DNA of 64,000 nt from Pontixanthobacter sp. CEM42 (GTDB taxonomy: Bacteria; Pseudomonadota; Alphaproteobacteria; Sphingomonadales; Sphingomonadaceae), in NCBI RefSeq assembly GCF_017812015.1, contig NZ_JADQTN010000001.1, positions 908,501-972,500 of the forward strand, read 5' to 3'. Position numbers and translations under genes: made by a program. Shown piece by piece: positions 19,729 to 26,246 of the stretch. A model generated the notes under the pieces. The model did not search any database. It was given only the letters and a program-made list of their open reading frames with translations, and had not been told where the DNA came from. Within the stretch, counting starts at the first letter, position 1. Every line of letters starts with the position of its first letter.

Positions 19729-20403
19729 TCAATCTTCCGATTTCTCTTCGCCTTCACCTTCGCCCTCAGTGCCTTCAGCTTCTTCGCCTTCTGCACCTTC
19801 TTCACCCTCTTCAGTCTCATCATCCTGAGATTTGAGCGCTGATGGAGCAACAAGTGTTGCGATGGTGTAGTCACGATCAGTAATCGCGCTTTCCGACCCT
19901 TCAGGCAGCTCGATGCTGCTGATGTGGATCGAATCGCCAACTTCTTTGCCGGTGACGTCGATTTCGATCTCGTCGGGGATCTTGTCCGAAATACAGATAA
20001 GGTCGAGCTCGTGACGAACCACATTGAGAACGCCGCCCTTCTTGAGGCCGGGGCTTTCCTCCTGGTTGATAAAGACAACCGGGATGCTGACTTCGATCTT
20101 CGCGTCTTTCGACAGGCGCAAGAAGTCGGCGTGTGTTGGTACATCTGATACAGGGTGGAAGGACACATCCTTAGGCAGGACGCGTACGCTCTTACCATCG
20201 ACTTCGATCATCACAATCGAGTTCATGAAGTGGCCGGTCATTAACTGACGAACCAGTTCTTTTTGCTCGACGTGGATCAGTGCAGGTTCTTCCTTGCCGC
20301 CATAAATAACAGCAGGAATCCGGTTCTCGCGACGCAGTGCACGGGAGGCTCCCTTGCCAGCCCGTTCGCGCGTCTCAGCCGGCAGTGTAAGAGCTTCGCT
20401 CAT
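19729..20403 (-). CDS. rplY: 50S ribosomal protein L25 (Ctc-type, long form)
   Basis: L25 binds 5S rRNA in the large subunit. The 224-residue protein has the N-terminal 5S-binding domain ([20 protein letters not shown], then VIYGGK) and the C-terminal beta domain of the Ctc type ([20 protein letters not shown]). A highly acidic tail of about 40 residues follows (repeats of EGEE/EGEGEE), common in alphaproteobacteria and probably disordered. The ATG at 20403 is clear. The leader region 20404-20523 contains an imperfect inverted repeat that could be regulatory. pth follows downstream behind a terminator. Confidence 0.95.
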   Translation of the reverse strand: MSEALTLPAETRERAGKGASRALRRENRIPAVIYGGKEEPALIHVEQKELVRQLMTGHFMNSIVMIEVDGKSVRVLPKDVSFHPVSDVPTHADFLRLSKDAKIEVSIPVVFINQEESPGLKKGGVLNVVRHELDLICISDKIPDEIEIDVTGKEVGDSIHISSIELPEGSESAITDRDYTIATLVAPSALKSQDDETEEGEEGAEGEEAEGTEGEGEGEEKSED

Positions 20404-20523
20404 GGTATGTGCCTTTCGAAATGCATTAAAAAGATATCATCCGCCCTACGCCTCCAGGGTGACCATAGGGTGCGGAAGCGCGCGCCTCTAAGGCGTAACG
20501 GCGTATTTGGCAAGCGAAACCGC

Positions 20524-21411
20524 CTATTGAATTCGCGTCACGCTGTAGCCTTCTTGCTGGAGCAGGGCGGGGAGGCCTTCTTCGCCGATCATATGGGCCG
20601 CCCCCACCGCAATCATCATAGGGCCCTTTTGCGGCATCTCTTGGGTAATTGTCTCGACCCAAGCCAGATTCCGATCAGTTAGTAATGCCGTGCGCAGCTC
20701 AGGGTCGGACAAGATGGTGTCCGCACCGCCTTCGAGAAGATCATCGAGATCGCCTTTGAGCCAGCTTTTTGCAAGGTGATAGCGCGGAACTTCGCCGATC
20801 TTCTCGCTCTCGCGAATGATGCCTTCAAGCAGGTCGCGTTGATCTTGTTCGGCAAGCGTGTCGAATATGCGGAGTTGGGCTCGCGCACCTTCCAGTTCGA
20901 TCTTAGCGGCGAATTCCGAGATAAGAACGCGGTCAACGCCGTTCTCAGGTTCACCTTGACTGAAGGTCTGGGCGAGCGTGAGCGCCGCGGCCCATGTCTC
21001 TAACTGCGTGAAGTCACCATTTTTGAAGTCGCCTGCAGACATCAGTGCCTTGAGCCGCTCGCGATGCTGCTCGTCGACGCGTTCAACCAAAGGAGGCTGC
21101 TCGACCGACATCGCAAGATCGGCGAATATCTGTGATAGCTTGCCGCTATCATCCAGATCACTCACTTCGACGACCAGCCAGTCTGACCGACCAAGCGCCT
21201 TGTTCAGCACATCAGTGCGCCAATTCACACCGTCCGGAAGCTCGTGAATGGTGCCAAACAGCCAGCCCTCCTGCGTTCCGTCACTGCCCGTTACTTCCCA
21301 AAGAGCGGGCGAGGGTGGAGGGAAATCCTCAGCGGGTGACGAGCATGAGGCCAGCAACGCAAGCGCTGCCAGCCCCATAAGTTTCCGCTTGATTTCAATC
21401 AGCAGTATCAT
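20524..21411 (-). CDS. TraB/GumN family lipoprotein (paralog 1)
   Basis: This 295-residue protein has a lipobox (LALLASC at about residues 17-23), so it is probably a lipoprotein. The TraB/GumN fold is shown by the N-terminal GWLFGTIHELP motif (GxxH near residue 54), the TDVLNKALGRSDWLVVEVSD segment, and the C-terminal NLAWVETITQEMPQKGP and VGAAHMIGEEGL motifs with the second conserved His. Relatives include the metal-dependent Tiki proteases of animals; bacterial roles are mostly unknown. It overlaps the end of the next paralog through ATGA (21408-21411), so the two are cotranslated. Confidence 0.85.
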   Translation of the reverse strand: MILLIEIKRKLMGLAALALLASCSSPAEDFPPPSPALWEVTGSDGTQEGWLFGTIHELPDGVNWRTDVLNKALGRSDWLVVEVSDLDDSGKLSQIFADLAMSVEQPPLVERVDEQHRERLKALMSAGDFKNGDFTQLETWAAALTLAQTFSQGEPENGVDRVLISEFAAKIELEGARAQLRIFDTLAEQDQRDLLEGIIRESEKIGEVPRYHLAKSWLKGDLDDLLEGGADTILSDPELRTALLTDRNLAWVETITQEMPQKGPMMIAVGAAHMIGEEGLPALLQQEGYSVTRIQ

Positions 21412-22340
21412 TGCACTCGCGTAGAAGTAATCCCGCGCGTTGCCAATGCATCCTGCACGCTTTGCTCGCCGGCAAGGTGGCCGGCCCCGACTGCGACAAA
21501 AACCGTTCCAGGTGTATCGAGGCGGGTGTCAATCCACTCGGCCCATGTACGGTTGCGTGCATAGAGCAACGCCTCAGCCAGAGCCGGGTCTGTCAGGCCT
21601 CCATTCATCAAACTGGCAAGTCCGGCGGCATCGCCCTCGACCCACTCATCAACCATGGAATCCAGCATTGGCACGATCTCATCGATGCCATTGGCAGCTT
21701 CCATCATGAATTTGATTTGCGAGTCCATGGGCAAGCCGTCAAAAACGCCAACTTGGAAATCGACTGTTTCGAGCGCGCCGCGCGGTGTTTCACCAGCTTT
21801 CTTTTCGAGCACTTTTTCAACACCCGCGTCTGGTGTGTAACCCGCTTTGAACAGCGGCAGCATGGAGAGGTTGATTCCGGCAAGCCATGGCTCAAACCGG
21901 TCAAATGCTGCTGCCGGCATACCAAGCTTAGTCATCGCTGCCTCATAGCTAGCCTTCTGTTCTTCGTTCAGCAGATCGCGGAGGTTCTGACCTTCGGGCA
22001 GCATCCCTTCAGTCATGAACGCGGCTTGAGCCTGCGCTTCGGTGCCGGGCTTCATGTAAATCTCGGTAACCAGTTTGTCTGATGAACTCAGCGCGTCAGC
22101 GATGCTGCTTTTGTACCAGTCGACATCTTTTGGCAGCGCGTGAACCGTGCCGAACAGATAAATCGTCGTATCCTCATCGGCGACTTTCCAAAGCGCGGGG
22201 CCGTCAAGCTCGACCTGTTCGACAGCAACTTGGGTTGGTGCGACGGGTGTTGGTTTCTGTTGCTGCGCACATGCAGTCGACGAAAAGCCTAGAGCGAGCG
22301 CGGATGCGACGAGTGTGAGGTTCTTGAGTGTATGTTTCAT
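21408..22340 (-). CDS. TraB/GumN family protein, exported (paralog 2)
   Basis: The 310-residue protein has a signal sequence ending in a possible lipobox (SSTACAQQ, Cys near residue 24). It carries YLFGTVHALPKDVDWY (conserved His), a central helical region with DRFEPWLAGINLSMLP and the C-terminal NRTWAEWIDTRL and VGAGHLAGEQSV motifs. The order and spacing match the other two copies at 20524-21411 and 23938-25032. The gene shares ATGA with paralog 1 and is the first of that pair. A GC-rich inverted repeat (GGGCC/GGCCC) lies in the 68-base gap upstream. Substrate unknown; a metal-dependent peptidase role would be inference from Tiki. Confidence 0.85.
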   Translation of the reverse strand: MKHTLKNLTLVASALALGFSSTACAQQQKPTPVAPTQVAVEQVELDGPALWKVADEDTTIYLFGTVHALPKDVDWYKSSIADALSSSDKLVTEIYMKPGTEAQAQAAFMTEGMLPEGQNLRDLLNEEQKASYEAAMTKLGMPAAAFDRFEPWLAGINLSMLPLFKAGYTPDAGVEKVLEKKAGETPRGALETVDFQVGVFDGLPMDSQIKFMMEAANGIDEIVPMLDSMVDEWVEGDAAGLASLMNGGLTDPALAEALLYARNRTWAEWIDTRLDTPGTVFVAVGAGHLAGEQSVQDALATRGITSTRVQ

Positions 22341-22408
22341 GGGGCTGTCTTTCTTATCTGGGGCCTGACCGGCCCGTGAACGAATTTGGTGAAGTGATTG
22401 GCGTTATC

Positions 22409-23047
22409 TCAGGCGTATTTTTTGTAGAGCCAAGCGACTGACCACAGGACCATAGTAACCGCCCAGATGATCATCGGGTCTTGCTGCGGGATCCATCCAG
22501 CACGGGCCGCCATCCACCAGCTTGGCACGAGGAAAACGTAGAGATGGAAGGCGAGCAGGCCACCTTTGGAATAGGCGGCGATTTCATGTTCGTCGGTAAC
22601 ACGCCACCATATGATTGTAATAAGCGGTGCACCTATCGCCCAAATCATGATTGAGATCACGGCGACCGCTCCCGAGATCGGGTCGTTGGAGAACATCGTG
22701 TCGAGATCAGGACCGCCAGCAACCATTATGAATGCGCCGAGGAAACCACCAAGGATTGTCGCGCCGATGTAGATATTGCGCGATTTGCGAGCGCTTGTCG
22801 CTTCGGGTTCTGCTGCAACTTTGCGCCATTTCGACCAAGCGAAACTGCCGGCCAACACCATCGCTATGATGAGGCCAAAGACGATCGCGCCATCAATCGC
22901 GCGCAGATTTCCATCTTCAACGACTTGAGCGGTATAACCGGTGAGCGCACCGAATATGAAAAGCGCAGCAATGCCAGCCAGAATAGCTAGAAGGCGATCA
23001 TTGAGCGGTGAATTTTCATCAACGTTCTGTGTTTCATTGTCCGTCAT
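22409..23047 (-). CDS. Multi-pass membrane protein, last gene of XRE cassette
   Basis: The ATG at 23047 gives 212 residues: a 16-residue polar start (MTDNETQNVDENSPLNDR) and five or six membrane helices at roughly 18-38, 50-69, 93-113, 125-148, 160-180 and 190-207. No enzymatic motif is seen; a charged loop (KWRKVAAEPEATSARKSR) separates helices two and three. The start lies 14 bases inside the upstream XRE gene, so it is translated from the same transcript. Its partner membrane protein and peptide lie upstream in the same cassette. I do not recognise a characterised family. The product may be the effector or sensor of the cassette, but that is guesswork. Confidence 0.7.
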   Translation of the reverse strand: MTDNETQNVDENSPLNDRLLAILAGIAALFIFGALTGYTAQVVEDGNLRAIDGAIVFGLIIAMVLAGSFAWSKWRKVAAEPEATSARKSRNIYIGATILGGFLGAFIMVAGGPDLDTMFSNDPISGAVAVISIMIWAIGAPLITIIWWRVTDEHEIAAYSKGGLLAFHLYVFLVPSWWMAARAGWIPQQDPMIIWAVTMVLWSVAWLYKKYA

Positions 23048-23228
23048 CGAAAATTTCCTCGATTTGCATGTCGAATAGGCGAGCCAGCCGGAAGGCGAGC
23101 GGAAGTGAAGGGTCGTGCTTGCCGGTTTCGATTGCGTTGACCGCCTGGCGCGAGACATCGAGCCTCACCGCCAGTTCAGCCTGACTCCAATCGCGCTCAG
23201 CACGCAGGACTTTGAGCCGATTGTTCAT
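23034..23228 (-). CDS. XRE-family transcriptional regulator, minimal 64-residue form
   Basis: The ATG at 23228 gives MNNRLKVLRAERDWSQAEL and a complete Cro/CI-type helix-turn-helix (DWSQAELAVRLDVSRQAVNA, then IETGKHDPSLPLAFRLA) at about residues 10-55, ending in FDMQIEEIFDDGQ. This short form, often found beside DUF2178-like or other small membrane proteins, usually represses its own operon. The start overlaps the end of the 139-residue membrane gene (TGATG), and its own end overlaps the following gene by 14 bases. Three near-identical 11-bp palindromes around the cassette promoter (23796-23867) are plausible binding sites, so autorepression is the simplest reading. Confidence 0.88.
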   Translation of the reverse strand: MNNRLKVLRAERDWSQAELAVRLDVSRQAVNAIETGKHDPSLPLAFRLARLFDMQIEEIFDDGQ

Positions 23229-23647
23229 CAGGCGACGCCCCGAATGCGGTGGAAGTAATATCCGAACGCCCAGCCACCCATCAAAATGGTCAGCAAGTGG
23301 TCGGCACTTAGTTCCCCCAGCCATCTGCCGAGGAAAATGTCGAACCACAGCACGTTCATCACAAAGGTTACCATCACACCGACTACGGCGCCTTGGGAAA
23401 GCAGTTGGAAGGTGTATTCTTCCGAATGGTCGCGATCGATAGATGCTACCTTCGAAATGATGGCGCCTAGGATCAGGATCAGGCCGACCACAATCCCGGT
23501 CATCAAGAGCGGTTGCGCGACTTCAGGTATGGCTTCGGCGCTGCCGGCGAATTCGCCGAATGTACCAGCAATAGAAACGATGCCAAGCAGTGCGAAGCTG
23601 ATATCGGCTTTGAGCAATTGGCGGTCGCGGTTGATTGCTTTTGCCAT
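23228..23647 (-). CDS. Four-helix membrane protein of XRE cassette
   Basis: This 139-residue protein has about four membrane helices (FALLGIVSIAGTFGEFAGSA, LLMTGIVVGLILILGAIISK, GAVVGVMVTFVMNVLWF and LLTILMGGWAFGYYFHRIRG). The loop between helices two and three is charged (VASIDRDHSEEY), and the protein begins MAKAINRDRQLLKAD. No known catalytic motif is present. It starts four bases after the 39-residue peptide gene and its stop overlaps the XRE start as TGATG. The neighbouring order (peptide, membrane protein, regulator, membrane protein) suggests a self-regulated membrane module. Function unknown. Confidence 0.7.
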   Translation of the reverse strand: MAKAINRDRQLLKADISFALLGIVSIAGTFGEFAGSAEAIPEVAQPLLMTGIVVGLILILGAIISKVASIDRDHSEEYTFQLLSQGAVVGVMVTFVMNVLWFDIFLGRWLGELSADHLLTILMGGWAFGYYFHRIRGVA

Positions 23648-23650
23648 GGC

Positions 23651-23770
23651 TCAGAACACCAGCTTAATCAGCTGAGTAGCGATGTCGCCGATTGCATATC
23701 CGGCAAGCAGAAAAGTGGTGCTTGCGAGCATTTGCGGGGCGCGTTCGCGCAACTCGTTTCGGGTCAACAT
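23651..23770 (-). CDS. 39-residue membrane-active small protein, first gene of XRE cassette
   Basis: The ATG at 23770 has GGAGC six to seven bases upstream. It encodes 39 residues: a charged amphipathic start (MLTRNELRERAPQML) and one hydrophobic helix (TTFLLAGYAIGDIATQLIKL) ending in VF. The stop at 23651-23653 is three bases before the start of the next gene, consistent with coupling. It is preceded by the cassette promoter and operators. A single-helix peptide of this sort could be a regulatory subunit of a neighbouring membrane protein, a stress peptide or a toxin; no homolog is recognised and the gene is too short for default gene callers. Confidence 0.6.
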   Translation of the reverse strand: MLTRNELRERAPQMLASTTFLLAGYAIGDIATQLIKLVF

Positions 23771-23795
23771 GGAATGCTCCTTGTCAATAGTTCAT

Positions 23796-23867
23796 GACGT
23801 TGTGTCAGGTTACCCTTACTTTATGTCGAGAATCGCTTCCAATGTCAACAACACCTGACATTATGTC
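23796..23867 (-). promoter_or_regulatory. Three 11-bp operator-like palindromes
   Basis: Read on the minus strand the sites are GACATAATGTC (23857-23867, perfect), GACATAAAGTA (23817-23827, one arm degenerate) and GACACAACGTC (23796-23806, near-perfect within a TGACACAACGTCA palindrome). They share GACAYAANGT. Their centres are 40 and 21 bases apart, close to whole helical turns, so a repressor could bind on one DNA face. They flank and overlap the cassette promoter. Confidence 0.6.
23820..23848 (-). promoter_or_regulatory. Promoter of the XRE cassette
   Basis: On the minus strand TTGACA (23848-23843) is followed after exactly 17 bases by CATAAA (23825-23820). This is a good sigma-70 match 50 bases upstream of the start codon of the 39-residue peptide gene. 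The -10 hexamer is inside one of the three operator-like repeats. Confidence 0.6.
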
Positions 23868-23937
23868 GCAACAACACGACTTAAGAACGACTAAATCTCT
23901 CAATTTAGACGATTAATATTCTGCGGAAATTGTCGGT

Positions 23938-25032
23938 TTAGTGGAGGCGTTCGGCGTATAGTCCGCGCTCAGTCAACATTTTTTGGACCGAATCATTGCC
24001 TTCGAAATGACCGGCACCAACCGCGAGCAAAATCGTGCCGGGCTGACCAAGACGGTTCTCCAACCACTCAGCCCAAGCGCGGTTTCTATCGGTCAGCAAC
24101 ACTTGATATACCTGCCGCCCAAACTCGGATTCTTTCATCTCTTCCATACCGAGATCTTCGAGTATTCCCTGCGCCCAACTATGTTCGGATGAGAACGGAT
24201 CGCGTGTTTCGGTTTCGGTCACTGCGGTGCCGTCCCCGGCAGCAGCGGTCCCATCCAGATCTTCAAAGAAGTCGGCGAGATTTTTGCCGTCCCATTTGCT
24301 GAGTTCTTCGTCGAGTTCCTTGATCAGACCATCTTCGTCGATACCAAGCAATGCAGCCATTACGACGCTGCTATCTTCGATCGATCCAATCGGTTTGTCA
24401 GCGGCTTTGAACTCAGCCTCCAGCACCGTCTCGACGCCGTATTCGGATACGGAGCCTTGCGCCTCTCCAAAGCTCAGTCCTGCACCAAGAAGCGAGAGCA
24501 TGAGCGGCATGCGATCGAAGAATTCTCTTGGCATGTCTACGCCATCGCCAATGGTGAACCACTTCTCGCGATTGGCTTCGGACAGCCGCTCGGAAATCGT
24601 GACGCGGTCGTCGCTCATGGTTTTTACCAGCAGATCGGCAACGAACTTGCCGACCGCTGCCTCTCCATCATCGTCGCTGGTTTCGACGACCAACTCGTCT
24701 ACCTCACCAACGATCGTATTGAACGCATCGCTGCGCCATTCGAAACCTTCGGGCAGCACATGGAACGTGCCGAACATGTAGATTGTCGTATCGCTGTCGG
24801 CCAATCGCCAGATTGCGGGATTGGGCTCGTAATTCTGGACAACGGGAACCGGAGTGGGCCGGGCGGCGACTTGCTCGGCTAGTCCGGCGGTTTCGCCTGC
24901 TTGGGCCTTCTTCTGCTCTTTCTTGAGCGCGCGCCATTCGCTTTTGCATACCTGATTATCACAATCTTGTGCGATAGCTCCCGGTGCCAGGAGCAGAGCG
25001 CTGAGAGTGATGCAGGAAGCAATTAATTTCAT
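23938..25032 (-). CDS. TraB/GumN family protein, exported (paralog 3)
   Basis: The ATG at 25032 is preferred to a GTG six bases upstream and gives 364 residues with a signal peptide (ASCITLSALLLAPGAIA). The family motifs are YMFGTFHVLPEGFEWR near residue 90 and NRAWAEWLENRLGQP, VGAGHFEGNDSV at the end. Compared with the other two copies it has an extra Lys/Glu-rich segment after the signal peptide (SEWRALKKEQKKAQAGE) and an acidic insert around residues 240-290. It is divergent from glyQ and separated from the other two paralogs by the XRE cassette. The AT-rich 3' flank (23880-23937) contains a weak CTAAAT/ATTTAG hairpin. Confidence 0.83.
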   Translation of the reverse strand: MKLIASCITLSALLLAPGAIAQDCDNQVCKSEWRALKKEQKKAQAGETAGLAEQVAARPTPVPVVQNYEPNPAIWRLADSDTTIYMFGTFHVLPEGFEWRSDAFNTIVGEVDELVVETSDDDGEAAVGKFVADLLVKTMSDDRVTISERLSEANREKWFTIGDGVDMPREFFDRMPLMLSLLGAGLSFGEAQGSVSEYGVETVLEAEFKAADKPIGSIEDSSVVMAALLGIDEDGLIKELDEELSKWDGKNLADFFEDLDGTAAAGDGTAVTETETRDPFSSEHSWAQGILEDLGMEEMKESEFGRQVYQVLLTDRNRAWAEWLENRLGQPGTILLAVGAGHFEGNDSVQKMLTERGLYAERLH

Positions 25033-25201
25033 AAACACGTCCGTTAACGGGCAAGGACCCGCATAGCGTAACTTTTTGGGTGCTTTGTCAACCGCCGGTC
25101 CGCGCTAAATTCAATATTGATGCCCATATCGCGCCCAAATTGTGCCCATATGGTGCAGTGCGGCATTGACGCATTTGGGGGCATCCGCCAAAGCCGCGCG
25201 C

Positions 25202-26125
25202 ATGGCGACCACTGCTCCATCTGTGCCGACGCGAAACCCGGCCAAATCGTTTCAGGATATGATCCTTGCACTCCATGATTTCTGGAGCGCGAATGGCTGC
25301 CTGATACTGCAGCCGTATGACATGCGGATGGGGGCGGGGACGTTCCACACCGCGACCACTCTGCGCGCGCTTGGTCCTGAGCCTTGGAACGCTGCATTCG
25401 TCCAGCCGTGCCGCCGTCCGACTGATGGGCGCTATGGCGAGAATCCGAACCGCCTACAGCATTATTACCAGTATCAGGTGATCCTGAAACCGAGCCCGTC
25501 GGACATTCAGGAATTGTACCTCAAAAGCCTCGAAGTGATCGGCATCGATCCGCTCAAACACGATATCCGCTTTGTCGAAGATGATTGGGAAAGCCCGACA
25601 CTCGGCGCCTGGGGCCTTGGTTGGGAAGTCTGGTGTGACGGGATGGAAGTCACGCAGTTCACTTATTTCCAGCAGATGGGCGGCTTTGACTGCAAGCCTG
25701 TCGCGGGCGAGTTGACCTACGGGCTCGAGCGCCTCGCAATGTATATTCAGGGCGTCGACAATGTGTACGACCTCGACTTCAATGGTCACGGGGTTTCGTA
25801 TGGCGAGGTGTTTCTCGAAAACGAAAAGCAAATGTCGAAATGGAACTTCGAAGTCGCCGACACCGATGCACTGTTCGATTTGTTCAACAAGGCGGAGGCC
25901 GAGTGCAAAAATGCACTCGCCAACGAAGTTCCGGTCGCTGCCTATGAGCAAGCGGTCGAGGCGAGCCACATCTTCAACCTTCTTCAAGCGCGCGGCGTAA
26001 TCAGCGTACAGGAACGCGCCAGTTACATGGCCCGCGTCCGCGACCTCGCGCGCGGATCTTGCGAAGCGCATATGGAGAAGGAAAAAGCCGGTTGGGCGGA
26101 GAAATATCCGGAGTGGTCGGCATGA
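25202..26125 (+). CDS. glyQ: Glycyl-tRNA synthetase alpha subunit
   Basis: GlyQ is the catalytic subunit of the alpha2beta2 glycyl-tRNA synthetase. The ATG at 25202 gives 307 residues starting MATTAPSV; the core from [19 protein letters not shown] is conserved, with [19 protein letters not shown] (motif 2 region), [20 protein letters not shown] and [12 protein letters not shown]. The C-terminus ends in EKYPEWSA. An upstream GTG could extend the protein by 20 residues but those residues look unrelated to the family. Its stop codon overlaps a short ATG-initiated reading frame inside the repeat that separates it from glyS. Confidence 0.96.
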   Translation: MATTAPSVPTRNPAKSFQDMILALHDFWSANGCLILQPYDMRMGAGTFHTATTLRALGPEPWNAAFVQPCRRPTDGRYGENPNRLQHYYQYQVILKPSPSDIQELYLKSLEVIGIDPLKHDIRFVEDDWESPTLGAWGLGWEVWCDGMEVTQFTYFQQMGGFDCKPVAGELTYGLERLAMYIQGVDNVYDLDFNGHGVSYGEVFLENEKQMSKWNFEVADTDALFDLFNKAEAECKNALANEVPVAAYEQAVEASHIFNLLQARGVISVQERASYMARVRDLARGSCEAHMEKEKAGWAEKYPEWSA

Positions 26126-26150
26126 ATATGTACAGCGCCACGCCCACTAT

Positions 26151-26232
26151 CGTCATTGCCGCGAAAGCGGGAATCCAGAGTGGACAAGTCAGCACTCCGA
26201 AACCCTGGATCCCCGCTTTCGCGGGAATGACG
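26151..26232. repeat. Palindromic REP-like repeat between glyQ and glyS
   Basis: Two inverted arms, CGTCATTGCCGCGAAAGCGG (26151-26170, continuing to 26178) and its near-complement at 26205-26232 (CCCCGCTTTCGCGGGAATGA inside it), enclose a 26-base spacer. This is the intergenic palindromic repeat common in sphingomonads and other alphaproteobacteria, whose translation gives the familiar IAAKAGIQ and WIPAFAGMT peptides. Here it makes a 41-codon ORF (26122-26247) that overlaps the glyQ stop as ATGA and the glyS start as TAATG. The hairpin is strong enough to affect mRNA stability between the two subunit genes. Confidence 0.85.
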
Positions 26233-26246
26233 AAGGAGGATAGCTA

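Noticed and set aside
19401-20198. Open frame of 265 codons overlapping rplY and pth on the same strand
   Set aside because: It is a frame-shifted shadow of two clearly conserved genes and contains the rplY terminator.
20524-25032. 'TraB' in family name as a plasmid conjugation gene
   Set aside because: The family name is shared, but these are GumN/Tiki-like exported proteins with no transfer genes nearby.
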